From: an uncultured Clostridia bacterium
GTDB taxonomy: Bacteria > Bacillota > Clostridia > Oscillospirales > QAMX01
NCBI GenBank assembly: GCA_944376195.1
Contig: CALWBW010000024.1
Location: 1 to 37,264, forward strand
DNA length: 37,264 nt
Reading direction: 5' to 3'
The position numbers were made by a program, and so were the translations under genes. Each line of letters starts with the position of its first letter. The stretch's first letter is position 1. A model generated the notes under the pieces. That model worked only from the letters and a program-made list of their open reading frames with translations. It did no database searches and had not been told where the DNA came from. Below, piece after piece: positions 7,910 through 16,497 of this stretch.

Positions 7910-7938
7910 ATTGTAGCGAAAAATCGCTTGAAATACAA
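7910..7938 (-). promoter_or_regulatory. Sigma-A type promoter for zapA-maf
   Basis: On the minus strand TTGTAT and TACAAT are separated by exactly 17 nt; transcription would start near 7903, about 40 nt before the zapA ATG. Confidence 0.65.
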
Positions 7939-7979
7939 GAGGATTTTTCCGTCGAAGCAGGGATTCCCATCTGTTTTTG

Positions 7980-8771
7980 TTATAGTCCCAAGAGCGTTTC
8001 CGCGTTGCGGTGATCGATGCATTCCCGCAGCTCGCCTGTGACGCCCGCTTCGTCTAAAAATGCGGAGAGACGCGGCGGGGTGCTCCAGGGACAATCCGTA
8101 GCAAAGAGGATTTTATGTGGATCATGCAGATTCAGAATGCGCAGAAGCTGTTCCTGGGAAATGGCTTCCCGGACAAACGCAAGATCCAGATAAACATCTT
8201 TTCCGCACAGGCGGCGCTCCACTTCGTCCCAGTGCATCATGCCGCCCAAATGCGCGAAGATGAATTTGCTGGACGGGAAATCCTGAATAATTTTTTCGCA
8301 CTGGTCCGGTTCCGAACAACGGGCGTCCGGAAAGGCAATGTCCCATCCGGCGTGGAACACGATGGGCAGGTCCAGTTCCGCACAACGCGCATAGATGGGA
8401 TAAAGTTTTCGATCGTCTACTGCAAACCCTTGATAAGCGGGATGCAGTTTGATGCCCCGTATGCCCGCCGCTTTCAGGCGGTCTAACTCCGCAAGCGCGT
8501 CCGGCGCGTCGGGATGTACGGAACCGAACGCAAAGAACCGTTTTCCGTCGTTTGCCGAAATCGCAAAATCATTAACGCTGTGCTGCGTTCTGGGCAAAAC
8601 CGCAATGTTCAGCAATACAGCGGCATCCAACCCCCATTCGTCCGCTTTTGCACGCGTATCCGCCAATGTACCGTCGGTATAATAGGGGTATCCGGAAACT
8701 TTGTGAAGACTGCCGACCGCACCGGCGGCCAATTTGTCCGGAAAACAGTGAACATGGAAATCAATTAACAT
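7980..8771 (-). CDS. Amidohydrolase family 2 (TIM-barrel metal-dependent hydrolase)
   Basis: Protein of 263 residues in the ACMSD/amidohydrolase-2 superfamily. Metal-ligand motifs are DFHVHCF (H6 and H8), GIKLHP (H about 113), VFHAGWD, FAHLGG and FATDCPW, the last with the conserved Asp. The substrate cannot be told from sequence; relatives act as decarboxylases or hydrolases of small carboxylates. A TATACT-like -10 lies at 8814-8819 on the minus strand, and AGGGG precedes the ATG. It is separated from zapA by 117 nt that contain the zapA promoter, so it is probably transcribed separately. Confidence 0.85.
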   Translation of the reverse strand: MLIDFHVHCFPDKLAAGAVGSLHKVSGYPYYTDGTLADTRAKADEWGLDAAVLLNIAVLPRTQHSVNDFAISANDGKRFFAFGSVHPDAPDALAELDRLKAAGIRGIKLHPAYQGFAVDDRKLYPIYARCAELDLPIVFHAGWDIAFPDARCSEPDQCEKIIQDFPSSKFIFAHLGGMMHWDEVERRLCGKDVYLDLAFVREAISQEQLLRILNLHDPHKILFATDCPWSTPPRLSAFLDEAGVTGELRECIDHRNAETLLGL

Positions 8772-9090
8772 AGAGGAATACGCCCCTTTTCATGAAAATA
8801 CAGTGTTTCTCACAGTATAACATAAATCCGATTTTCTCCGGACGTACAATTTGAATGAAAATGTTTCAAAAAAACAAAGCTTTTTTTTCGTTTCCAGTGC
8901 ACTTGTGCTGAAAAAACAAAAATATTTGCAGGATTTCATCGGAAAATAATGCATAATTAACGAACTAAAACGATTTAAAGGAGCGGAATCAAGAAAAAAT
9001 ATTTTGGAATGAAAGAAAATGAAAGAAAACTTGCAAAATTAAACTTTGTGCAAAATCACAGGAACCAGCCGGGTAAAACGGAAAAAAAGC

Positions 9091-9120
9091 TGTACATTTC
9101 CACAACTTTTATAGTATAAT
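9091..9120 (+). promoter_or_regulatory. Promoter of ppdK
   Basis: A perfect TATAAT (9115-9120) is preceded at 18 nt by TGTACA (4 of 6 matches to TTGACA). Transcription would start near 9127, directly before the inverted repeat at 9132-9150. Confidence 0.6.
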
Positions 9121-9131
9121 ACTTACTTAGA

Positions 9132-9207
9132 AGATGCAGAGACTGCATCTCCTCCCACAAAAAATTCCAGCCTGCGATAATTTTGATACGAAAGAAACGA
9201 AGGAGGA
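9132..9207 (+). promoter_or_regulatory. Structured ppdK 5' leader with possible Shine-Dalgarno sequestration
   Basis: An 8-bp perfect hairpin, AGATGCAG-AGA-CTGCATCT (9132-9150), is next to the predicted transcript start. It is followed at 9150-9155 by TCCTCC, the exact complement of GGAGGA in the ppdK ribosome binding site (9202-9207). The leader could therefore switch between an open and an occluded ribosome binding site. This is structural inference only. Confidence 0.4.
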
Positions 9208-9213
9208 TCACAC

Positions 9214-11841
9214 ATGTCGCATAAGTATGTGTATTTGTTCTCAGAGGGCAATGGCAAAATGCGTGAGCTGCTTGGCGGTAAGGGCGCGAACCTTGCGGAA
9301 ATGACGAAGCTGGGGCTTCCGGTTCCGCAGGGATTTACAATCAGCACCGAGGCCTGTACCCAGTATTATGAGGACGGCAGGCAGATCAATGAGGAAATCC
9401 AGGCGCAAATCATGGAATATATCGCAAAAATGGAAGAAATCACGGGGAAAAAGTTTGGCGATCGTGAGAATCCGCTGCTTGTTTCTGTCCGTTCCGGCGC
9501 CCGTGCTTCCATGCCCGGCATGATGGACACGATCCTGAACCTTGGCTTAAACGAGGATGTTGTCAATGTCATCGCGGCAAAGTCCGGAAACCCCCGTTGG
9601 GCGTGGGACTGCTACAGAAGATTTATCCAGATGTATTCCGACGTGGTTATGGAAGTCGGAAAGAAATATTTTGAAGAACTAATTGACCAGCTGAAAGAGA
9701 AAAAGGGCGTTACGCAGGATGTGGAACTGGACGCGGACGATCTCAAACTGCTTGCCAACCAGTTCAAGGCGGAGTATAAGTCCAAGCTCGGAACGGACTT
9801 CCCGGATGATCCCAAGGAGCAGCTCATGGGCGCCATTAAGGCTGTCTTCCGTTCCTGGGACAACCCGCGTGCCAATTTCTATCGGATGCAGAATGAGATC
9901 CCCTATTCCTGGGGTACTGCCGTCAACGTTCAGATGATGGCGTTCGGCAACATGGGCGAGACCTCCGGCACCGGCGTTGCGTTTACGCGCAATCCGGCAA
10001 CCGGTGAAAAGAAGCTCATGGGTGAATTCTTGATGAATGCGCAGGGCGAAGACGTGGTTGCCGGCGTCCGTACGCCGATGCCCATTGACAAGATGGCGGA
10101 GATCATGCCGGAAGTCTTTGCGCAATTCCAGGAAATCTGTAAAATTCTTGAAAATCATTATCGTGATATGCAGGATATGGAGTTCACAATTGAAGATCGG
10201 AAACTCTATATGCTCCAGACCCGTAACGGCAAGCGTACCGCTGCTGCGGCCCTCAAGATCGCCTGTGACCTCGTGGACGAGGGGATGATCAGCGAAGAAG
10301 AGGCGCTGCTCATGATTGATCCGAAGCAGCTTGACGCATTGCTGCACCCGCAGTTTGAGGCGGCCGCTCTGAAAAAGGCCCAGCCGATTGCCTCTGCGCT
10401 GCCGGCCTCTCCCGGCGCCGCCTGCGGCAAAATCGTCTTTACGGCGGAGGATGCTGTTGCATGGGGCAAGCGTGGAGAAAAGGTGGTCTTAGTCCGTCTT
10501 GAGACTTCTCCGGAGGATATTGAGGGCATGCACTATGCGCAGGGTATCCTGACGGTGCGCGGCGGCATGACCTCCCATGCGGCGGTGGTTGCGCGCGGCA
10601 TGGGTACCTGCTGTGTGTCCGGTTGCGGCGCCATCCATATGGACGAGGCAAATAAGACCTTTACCCTGGCCGGTAAGACCTATCACGAGGGCGATTGGAT
10701 TTCCCTGGACGGTTCCACCGGTAATATTTACGGTGAGGCGATTGCGACAGTTCCTGCCACCATTTCCGGTGAGTTTGGCCGCATCATGGCCTGGGCGGAC
10801 AAATACCGCAAATTGCAGGTCCGCACCAATGCGGATACGCCGAAGGATGCGCATCAGGCGCGTGAATTCGGTGCGGAGGGCATTGGTCTGTGCCGTACAG
10901 AGCATATGTTCTTTGAGCCGGACCGCATCTCCGCGATTCGTGAGATGATTTGTTCCGACACTGTGGAAGAACGCGAGACGGCGCTTGCAAAGCTTTTGCC
11001 GATGCAGCAGAGCGACTTTGAGGCAATTTACGAAGCCATGGAAGGCTGCCCGGTCACCATTCGTTTCCTGGATCCGCCGCTGCATGAGTTTGTGCCGACT
11101 GAGGAAAAGGATATCGAGCTGCTGGCCAAAACCCAGGGTAAAACCGTTGCGCAGATCAAGGGAATCATTGCGGGACTCCATGAGTTCAATCCGATGATGG
11201 GCCATCGTGGCTGCCGTCTGGCCGTCACATATCCGGAAATTGCGCGTATGCAGACCCGTGCCGTGATCCGCGCCGCTTTGAACGTCCAGAAAAAGCATCC
11301 GGAGTGGAAGATCGTTCCGGAAATCATGATTCCGCTGGTTGGTGAAGTGAAAGAACTGGCCTATGTTAAGAAGATTGTAGTCGAGACAGCGGACGAGGAA
11401 ATCAAGGCTGCCGGCGCCGAGATGCAGTATCATGTCGGTACGATGATTGAAATTCCGCGTGCGGCGCTTACCGCAGATGAAATTGCAAAAGAGGCGGAGT
11501 TCTTCTCCTTTGGTACGAACGACCTGACGCAGATGACCTTTGGCTTCAGCCGTGACGATGCCGGAAAGTTCCTGCCTGCCTACTATGCCAATAAGATTTA
11601 TGAGAACGATCCGTTTGCCCGTCTGGACCAGATCGGTGTTGGCCGTCTGATCGATATGGCTTGCAAACTTGGCCGCAAGACCCGTCCGGATATTAAGCTG
11701 GGCATCTGCGGCGAGCATGGCGGAGGTCCGACCGGCGACGAGTTCTTCCATAAGGTAGGCCTGACCTATGACTCCTGTTCTCCGTTCCGTGTGCCGATTG
11801 CCCGTCTGGCTGCCGCGCAGGCCGCGATTCGCAATAAATAA
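9214..11841 (+). CDS. ppdK: Pyruvate, phosphate dikinase
   Basis: Interconverts PEP, AMP and PPi with pyruvate, ATP and Pi; in anaerobic Clostridia it often runs as a PPi-saving glycolytic step. The 875 residues match the well-studied Clostridium symbiosum enzyme closely in length. Domains in order: N-terminal ATP-grasp (LGGKGANLAEM, SVRSGARASMPGMMDT, LQTRNGKR), the swivelling phosphohistidine domain with GGMTSHAAVVARGMG (H455), and the PEP/pyruvate TIM barrel with LCRTEHMFFE and GICGEHGG (C832). AAGGAGG lies 7 nt from the ATG. It is monocistronic between its own promoter and terminator. No PPDK regulatory protein is nearby. Confidence 0.99.
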   Translation: MSHKYVYLFSEGNGKMRELLGGKGANLAEMTKLGLPVPQGFTISTEACTQYYEDGRQINEEIQAQIMEYIAKMEEITGKKFGDRENPLLVSVRSGARASMPGMMDTILNLGLNEDVVNVIAAKSGNPRWAWDCYRRFIQMYSDVVMEVGKKYFEELIDQLKEKKGVTQDVELDADDLKLLANQFKAEYKSKLGTDFPDDPKEQLMGAIKAVFRSWDNPRANFYRMQNEIPYSWGTAVNVQMMAFGNMGETSGTGVAFTRNPATGEKKLMGEFLMNAQGEDVVAGVRTPMPIDKMAEIMPEVFAQFQEICKILENHYRDMQDMEFTIEDRKLYMLQTRNGKRTAAAALKIACDLVDEGMISEEEALLMIDPKQLDALLHPQFEAAALKKAQPIASALPASPGAACGKIVFTAEDAVAWGKRGEKVVLVRLETSPEDIEGMHYAQGILTVRGGMTSHAAVVARGMGTCCVSGCGAIHMDEANKTFTLAGKTYHEGDWISLDGSTGNIYGEAIATVPATISGEFGRIMAWADKYRKLQVRTNADTPKDAHQAREFGAEGIGLCRTEHMFFEPDRISAIREMICSDTVEERETALAKLLPMQQSDFEAIYEAMEGCPVTIRFLDPPLHEFVPTEEKDIELLAKTQGKTVAQIKGIIAGLHEFNPMMGHRGCRLAVTYPEIARMQTRAVIRAALNVQKKHPEWKIVPEIMIPLVGEVKELAYVKKIVVETADEEIKAAGAEMQYHVGTMIEIPRAALTADEIAKEAEFFSFGTNDLTQMTFGFSRDDAGKFLPAYYANKIYENDPFARLDQIGVGRLIDMACKLGRKTRPDIKLGICGEHGGGPTGDEFFHKVGLTYDSCSPFRVPIARLAAAQAAIRNK

Positions 11842-11863
11842 GCGAGATAACTGAAATAAGAAA

Positions 11864-11903
11864 ATCCCCGGTGCGCATTTTAAAGTGCGTACCGGGGATT
11901 TTT
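11864..11903 (+). terminator. Terminator of ppdK
   Basis: A 14-bp stem starting ATCCCCGGTGCGCA, with one G-U pair and a loop of about 8 nt, is followed by T5. It lies 22 nt after the stop and can also serve converging minus-strand transcription because of the AAAA on its left side. Confidence 0.9.
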
Positions 11904-11968
11904 GTGTAAGGAAGCCAACTTTTCAGCGGACTTCGGTTCTATTATATGTAGCTGAAAATCCATTTTTA

Positions 11969-13345
11969 TCATGCGTGCTGCCAAAGACGCGGAGTATCCT
12001 GCCGGAAAGTTTGCATCTGCTTTCGATAGCAGGCTGCGAAGTAGAGAATTTCTGCAACAGAGGTGATGCTCCAGGAAAAGACGTAGAGCAGGTAGAGGGA
12101 GGTGATGGTGCCGAAATATGCAAAGACGGTGTAGACCCAGATAACACGGAATACACAGGATCCCAGGATTACAATGACAGTTGGTACAAGACTCTTTCCC
12201 AGCCCTCGCGCAGCGGCGATGGTACAATCCATGAAAGCAGAAACGGCGTAGGAGAATCCCATGACCGTCAGACGCGCCATGCCGGCCTCCGCCACCGCCG
12301 CATCGGTGGTGAAAAGCGCGAGAAACTGCCGTCCGAACGCGACGAGCAGCAATCCCATGACGGCGCCAATCCCGAAGGAGTAGGCAAGACTAATAAAATA
12401 ACTGCGCAAAATCCGTTCTTTTTTTCCGGCGCCGAAGTTCTGTCCCATAAAGGTGGCGCAGGCTGTATAAAACGCGGCCATGACGTCATAAATCAGCGCG
12501 TCGGCATTGGTTGCCGCGGAGTTGCCCTCGACAATGGTGGCGTCGAAGGTGTTGACGCCTGCTTGGATAAAAAGATTTGCAATGGCAAAAATAGCGTTTT
12601 GCATCCCGGAGGGAATGCCAAGGGAGAGAATTCGCAGCGCTTTTCCGCGCGTAATGCGTAAAAAAGCACGCCGAAGCGCACAGGCATCCTCGCGTGCGTG
12701 CAGGGCCAGGAGGACCAGACCGGCGGAAAGATACTGCGAAATGATGCTGGCAATCGCGACGCCGGCTACGTCTAACCGGCAGACGATAACGAAAAATAGG
12801 TTTAAAACGACATTAATGACCCCTGCAATGGAAAGAAAGACAAGTGGACGTTTCGTATCTCCCACAGCGCTTAATACGGCGTTACCAAAATTGAACACCG
12901 AAAGCGCCGGCATACCGAGCAGATAGATGCGCAGGTATAGCGTCGCACCGTCGATAAGTTCCGGTTTGGTGCCCAGCAGTTCCAGAAGAGCACGGGAAAA
13001 GGATATGCCCAGGGCGGCAACCAGAATCCCAATAAAGAGCGAGAGGATTCCGGCGGTGTGTACAAATTCCCGTACTTCCTGATCTTCGTGCGAACCAACG
13101 CTGCGCGCTACGAGGACGTTGATGGCGTTTCCCACCCCGATTAAAAAACCCGTGAACAGGGTGACCAGAATGGAAGTGGAACCGACGGCGCCCAGTGCAA
13201 CGGGGCCGGAAAACCGTCCGACCACGGCAATGTCGGACATGTTGAATAGAACTTGCAGTACGTTGGTGAGAATGAGCGGAAGGCTGAAGAAAAGGATTTG
13301 TTTGCTGAGCCGCCCTTGTGTCATGTCTTGAATCCTGTTTTTCAT
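11969..13345 (-). CDS. MATE family efflux transporter, coupled to the GTPase-NYN fusion gene
   Basis: Na+ or H+ driven exporter of drugs and other organic cations in the inner membrane. The 458 residues from MKNRIQDMTQGRL show about 12 hydrophobic segments in two halves, with MATE patterns such as LPLILTNVLQVLFNMSDIAV near the first helix and FMGQNFGAGKKERI at the start of the second half. The 34-codon upstream extension is a shadow of the neighbouring gene. The ATG is 4 nt after the stop of that gene, with GGAG inside its last codons, so the two are translationally coupled. The substrate is unknown; the link to a ribosome-directed GTPase suggests an antibiotic. Confidence 0.93.
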   Translation of the reverse strand: MKNRIQDMTQGRLSKQILFFSLPLILTNVLQVLFNMSDIAVVGRFSGPVALGAVGSTSILVTLFTGFLIGVGNAINVLVARSVGSHEDQEVREFVHTAGILSLFIGILVAALGISFSRALLELLGTKPELIDGATLYLRIYLLGMPALSVFNFGNAVLSAVGDTKRPLVFLSIAGVINVVLNLFFVIVCRLDVAGVAIASIISQYLSAGLVLLALHAREDACALRRAFLRITRGKALRILSLGIPSGMQNAIFAIANLFIQAGVNTFDATIVEGNSAATNADALIYDVMAAFYTACATFMGQNFGAGKKERILRSYFISLAYSFGIGAVMGLLLVAFGRQFLALFTTDAAVAEAGMARLTVMGFSYAVSAFMDCTIAAARGLGKSLVPTVIVILGSCVFRVIWVYTVFAYFGTITSLYLLYVFSWSITSVAEILYFAACYRKQMQTFRQDTPRLWQHA

Positions 13346-13349
13346 AGAT

Positions 13350-15941
13350 CTATGCTCCGTTAATTCTGCGGATGATCTCCGCAATTTGAATTTTGGCCTG
13401 TTCAATCTCCTCCCGGAAGGCTCGCGCGGAAAGACGCGTGGCGCCATGACCGAGGATGATGAGCTGTTCCAGACCGTCGGAAGTCGCTACACGTACCCGC
13501 CGGTGACGTCCGAGTTCGTAGGTGGTGCGTTCAATGTACATGTCCGCCGTTTCGGCCTCTTTGGTGTAGACAATGTAAATATTGTGATATCGTTCTACGT
13601 CACAGACGCTGCGTTGTACTTTATAGGCGTCAAAGACCAGTATGAGGACGCATTTGCGGAATCCCTGGTAGTTGCTTAAAATATCCATCAGGGTCTGACG
13701 TGCCGCGTCCATATTAACGGCTGCCAGCTTTTTCAGATCGTCCCAGGCAAAAATGATGTTGTAACCGTCTACAAGCAGATACTCCGCACCGGGATCCACA
13801 AGCCGGAAGTTGTCCGCCAGTCTCTCGCGAACGATAGGTTTTGGATCAAAGTAGTGCCCGTCCTTGATAGGGCCGTAGGTCCGTTCAAAAATGGCCTCCA
13901 GTTCCCGGTCTTCCCGCAGCGTTCCGGAATAGCGGGGGGACGGAATTTTCGATGGTATTCCGCCAGGCTGCTCGTTCTGCGGCTGTTCTTCCGTACCAAA
14001 ACGCAAGCCCGTGTCCAGGTGCATGTACGCTTCCACGTGATCCCACCGTACGGTAAACCCTGCGCCATGTGCGCAGAAGACTGAATCTGCAGGATGATCG
14101 AGGTCGTGCGCCGGATCGTAGCCGGATGCGGCAATGACTTCTTCCGCATTATGACAGGGGGCATAGCCTTTGAGCGAAAGGGAGAGCTTGCCGCGTCCTT
14201 TTGTATAAGACGTGACCTCCGCCGCGTAGCCGCGTATGGTGGAAACCGGCGCGCTGCCGGTCAGCACAACGGTTTCCCCGACAGTTTCCGGAGGCGCAAA
14301 AGTACCGCTCATTTTACCGATGTCGCTCATGGCTCTGCCAAGCGATTCCGCGGGGAGTTCCAGGCGGAAATCGTAATAGGGTTCGAGCAGGATGCTCTTG
14401 GCGCGCATCAGACCCTGGCGTACGGCGCGGTAAGTTGCCTGTCGGAAGTCCCCGCCTTCCGTATGCTTGAGATGCGCGCGTCCTGCAATCAGGGTGATGC
14501 GCATATCCGTAATAGGGGAACCGGTTAAAACGCCGACATGTTCCCGTTCGCGGAGATGGGTAAGAATCAGACGCTGCCAGTTGCGGTCAAGCGAATCTTC
14601 TGGACAGGCGGTAGCAAAAGTGAGGCCGCGGCCGGGGTCGTCGGGCTCTAAGAGCAGATGGACTTCGGCATAGTGGCGAAGCGGTTCAAAGTGCCCAACG
14701 CCTTCGACCGGCGCCAGAATAGTTTCACGATAGACGATATTGCCCGCACCAAACTCCACGGCAATCCCAAACCGTTCCTGGATTACGTGCCGGAGAATTT
14801 CAAGTTGCACTTCTCCCATTAATTTGACGTGAATCTCCCGTAAATGTTCGTTCCAATCGATATGAAGCTGCGGGTCTTCTTCTTCAAGCTGACGGAATTT
14901 TATAAGCGCCGTATGGGGATCGCAGCCCTCCGGCAACAGGATTTGATAAGTCAAAACGGGCTCCAAAACCGGCGGAACAGATGCGGTTTCTATACCGAGC
15001 CCCTCGCCGGGCCAGGTTTTGGTCAGACCGGTGACGGCGCAGACCATGCCGGCCGGCGCTTCGTCCAGCGATTGAAATTTTGCGCCGGAATAGAGACGGA
15101 TCTGGTCCGCCTTTTCTTCCCACGGATTCCCGACGGAGTCTACGCCGGTGAGTACGTCTTTCACGCGCAAAACGCCGCCGGTCACTTTCAGGTAGGTGAG
15201 GCGTCTGCCCGATGCATCGCGCGCAATTTTGTAGACCTTTGCGCCGAACTTCTCGCGGTACTGCGGGGGAACACTGAAGCGTTCCAGTCCGGCGAGGAGC
15301 GTCTCCACGCCCTCCAGTTTCAGGGCAGAGCCGAAATAACAGGGAAAAAGCTGGCGGCGGCGGATCAGCGTACCGATGTCACAGTCCGACACCCGGCCGG
15401 TTTCCAGATAACGAGTCAAGACATCCTCGTCGCACATGGCGATGCTTTCGTAAAATTCGTCGGTCTCTCCGGCGCTGAAATCTACCAGGCTGTCGGAAAA
15501 CTGGCTGCGCAGCTCCTTGAGCAGAGGACCTTGTTCGGCGCCGGGAAGGTCCATTTTATTGATAAAGAGGAAGGTGGGAATGCCGTGCTGCGCCAGAAGT
15601 TTCCAGAGCGTGCGTGTGTGAACCTGGACGCCGTCCGTACCGCTGATCACCAGGATGGCGTAGTCAAGCACCTGAAGCGTGCGTTCCATCTCACTGGAAA
15701 AGTCAACGTGACCGGGCGTATCCAGCAGCATCAACTCCAGTTCGCCTGTACGGAACACTGCCTGCTTGGAAAAAATGGTGATACCGCGCTCTCGCTCCAG
15801 TTCGTGGGTATCGAGAAACGCGTCCTGATGGTCGACGCGTCCGAGCTGCCGGATAGCGCCGCTTACATACAGCATCCCCTCGGATAAAGTGGTTTTTCCC
15901 GCGTCGACATGGGCCAGGATTCCTGCTATCAGCCGCTTCAT
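13350..15941 (-). CDS. TetM/EF-G-like translational GTPase fused to a Rae1 (YacP) NYN endoribonuclease domain
   Basis: 863 residues. Residues 1 to about 650 are a ribosomal-protection-type GTPase: AHVDAGKT (10-17), RGITI (52-56), DTPGH (74-78), NKMD (128-131), then EF-G-like domains II-V. The position corresponding to the TetM tetracycline-displacing loop (YSPVS in TetM) appears instead as HTEGGDFRQAT, so plain tetracycline resistance is doubtful. After a DSVFCAHGAGF segment and a Pro-rich linker, residues 720-863 form a NYN domain: LLVDGYNII (D725), LVFDAYKV (D771), TKEAETADMYIE (D800), VATSDGLEQ (D822) and SARAFREEIE. These motifs match Bacillus Rae1, which cleaves mRNA in the ribosomal A site; its extra C-terminal tail is lacking. 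GGGAGGAAGC precedes the ATG. A MATE gene follows. Confidence 0.93.
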   Translation of the reverse strand: MKRLIAGILAHVDAGKTTLSEGMLYVSGAIRQLGRVDHQDAFLDTHELERERGITIFSKQAVFRTGELELMLLDTPGHVDFSSEMERTLQVLDYAILVISGTDGVQVHTRTLWKLLAQHGIPTFLFINKMDLPGAEQGPLLKELRSQFSDSLVDFSAGETDEFYESIAMCDEDVLTRYLETGRVSDCDIGTLIRRRQLFPCYFGSALKLEGVETLLAGLERFSVPPQYREKFGAKVYKIARDASGRRLTYLKVTGGVLRVKDVLTGVDSVGNPWEEKADQIRLYSGAKFQSLDEAPAGMVCAVTGLTKTWPGEGLGIETASVPPVLEPVLTYQILLPEGCDPHTALIKFRQLEEEDPQLHIDWNEHLREIHVKLMGEVQLEILRHVIQERFGIAVEFGAGNIVYRETILAPVEGVGHFEPLRHYAEVHLLLEPDDPGRGLTFATACPEDSLDRNWQRLILTHLREREHVGVLTGSPITDMRITLIAGRAHLKHTEGGDFRQATYRAVRQGLMRAKSILLEPYYDFRLELPAESLGRAMSDIGKMSGTFAPPETVGETVVLTGSAPVSTIRGYAAEVTSYTKGRGKLSLSLKGYAPCHNAEEVIAASGYDPAHDLDHPADSVFCAHGAGFTVRWDHVEAYMHLDTGLRFGTEEQPQNEQPGGIPSKIPSPRYSGTLREDRELEAIFERTYGPIKDGHYFDPKPIVRERLADNFRLVDPGAEYLLVDGYNIIFAWDDLKKLAAVNMDAARQTLMDILSNYQGFRKCVLILVFDAYKVQRSVCDVERYHNIYIVYTKEAETADMYIERTTYELGRHRRVRVATSDGLEQLIILGHGATRLSARAFREEIEQAKIQIAEIIRRINGA

Positions 15942-15977
15942 GCTTCCTCCCGTTATCTTTAAAATTTCACGTTGTCT

Positions 15978-16006
15978 ATTGTATCATAAAACGAACGAAA
16001 GGCAAA
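15978..16006 (-). promoter_or_regulatory. Putative promoter of the GTPase-NYN/MATE operon
   Basis: On the minus strand TACAAT (15978-15983) lies 17 nt from TTTGCC (16001-16006, weak). The transcript leader would be only about 30 nt, too short for the leader-peptide attenuation known for tetM-type genes. Confidence 0.45.
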
Positions 16007-16029
16007 TGGCAACCTGCCAGGATATCCCG

Positions 16030-16058
16030 TTGCAAAAAGGCGGAGAATTTGCTAAACT
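16030..16058 (+). promoter_or_regulatory. Putative promoter of the DUF6054 gene
   Basis: TTGCAA and TAAACT are separated by 17 nt, about 30 nt upstream of the chosen ATG. It is divergent from, and nearly back-to-back with, the GTPase-NYN promoter. Confidence 0.5.
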
Positions 16059-16088
16059 GTCCTTAATCGGAAGAAAGGAATGACGAGT

Positions 16089-16427
16089 ATGGCAAAGTTG
16101 GAATGTGAATTGACGGGAAATTTCCATGCTATTTTGCGGGATGTGGAGGATGCGGTCTTAAACGGAAGCAGCACGGCTACCTGCGAAGATGCGGCGGAAT
16201 TTCAAACGGGGAATGCTTACTGCGCGGTGCGCGTGTATGAGCGCTACAGTGCGCTGGGTGGGAACCGCGTCAGTTTAAATCTGACGCTTTTAGAGGCCGA
16301 CGGACGAATCTGGTTATGCGCGGTGACTTCCGGCGGGAGTCAGGCCATGTTCTTCAAGTTGAACACCTTTGGGGAAGAGGCGTTCCTTTCCACAATTGAG
16401 GATACAGTCCGCCAGTATATGAAATAG
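16089..16427 (+). CDS. DUF6054 family protein
   Basis: Small soluble protein of 112 residues and unknown function. I start at MAKLECEL because AAAGGA is 9-10 nt upstream; an ATG three codons earlier sits directly on that site. Conserved-looking stretches are YERYSALGGNRVSLN in the middle and SGGSQAMFFKLNTFGEEAFL near the end, which I recall from DUF6054 proteins. No signal peptide or membrane segment is visible. The alternating hydrophobic pattern suggests a compact alpha/beta fold. It is monocistronic, ending at a palindromic terminator. Confidence 0.7.
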   Translation: MAKLECELTGNFHAILRDVEDAVLNGSSTATCEDAAEFQTGNAYCAVRVYERYSALGGNRVSLNLTLLEADGRIWLCAVTSGGSQAMFFKLNTFGEEAFLSTIEDTVRQYMK

Positions 16428-16460
16428 GAGAAATTCTTTCATATATGGGAAAATACTAGA

Positions 16461-16490
16461 CAACAGGCACGGCATATGCCGTGCCTGTTG
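16461..16490. terminator. Perfect 30-nt palindrome, bidirectional terminator
   Basis: CAACAGGCACGGCAT followed by its exact complement gives a stem of up to 13 bp around a short loop, between converging genes. The T-tracts on both sides are weak and interrupted, so termination may be modest. Confidence 0.65.
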
Positions 16491-16497
16491 TTATGTT

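Larger units (their letters stand above)
8772..9213. other. AT-rich divergent intergenic region with the ppdK promoter
   Basis: This 442-nt gap holds the amidohydrolase promoter on the left and the ppdK promoter and leader on the right. The middle (about 8840-9060) is A/T-rich with poly-A and poly-T runs, and I see no gene, tRNA or clear structured RNA in it. Confidence 0.6.

Noticed and set aside
10489..11751. Minus-strand open frame of 420 codons opposite ppdK (and another at 9679-10347)
   Set aside because: Shadow of the biased codon use of ppdK; no family features.
14844..15887. Plus-strand open frame of 347 codons opposite the GTPase-NYN gene
   Set aside because: Antisense shadow of a conserved GTPase domain; no start signal.
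13350..15941. Calling the GTPase a tetracycline resistance gene
   Set aside because: The domain IV loop differs from that of TetM/TetO and there is no leader-peptide attenuator; the fusion points to another role, so resistance is not claimed.
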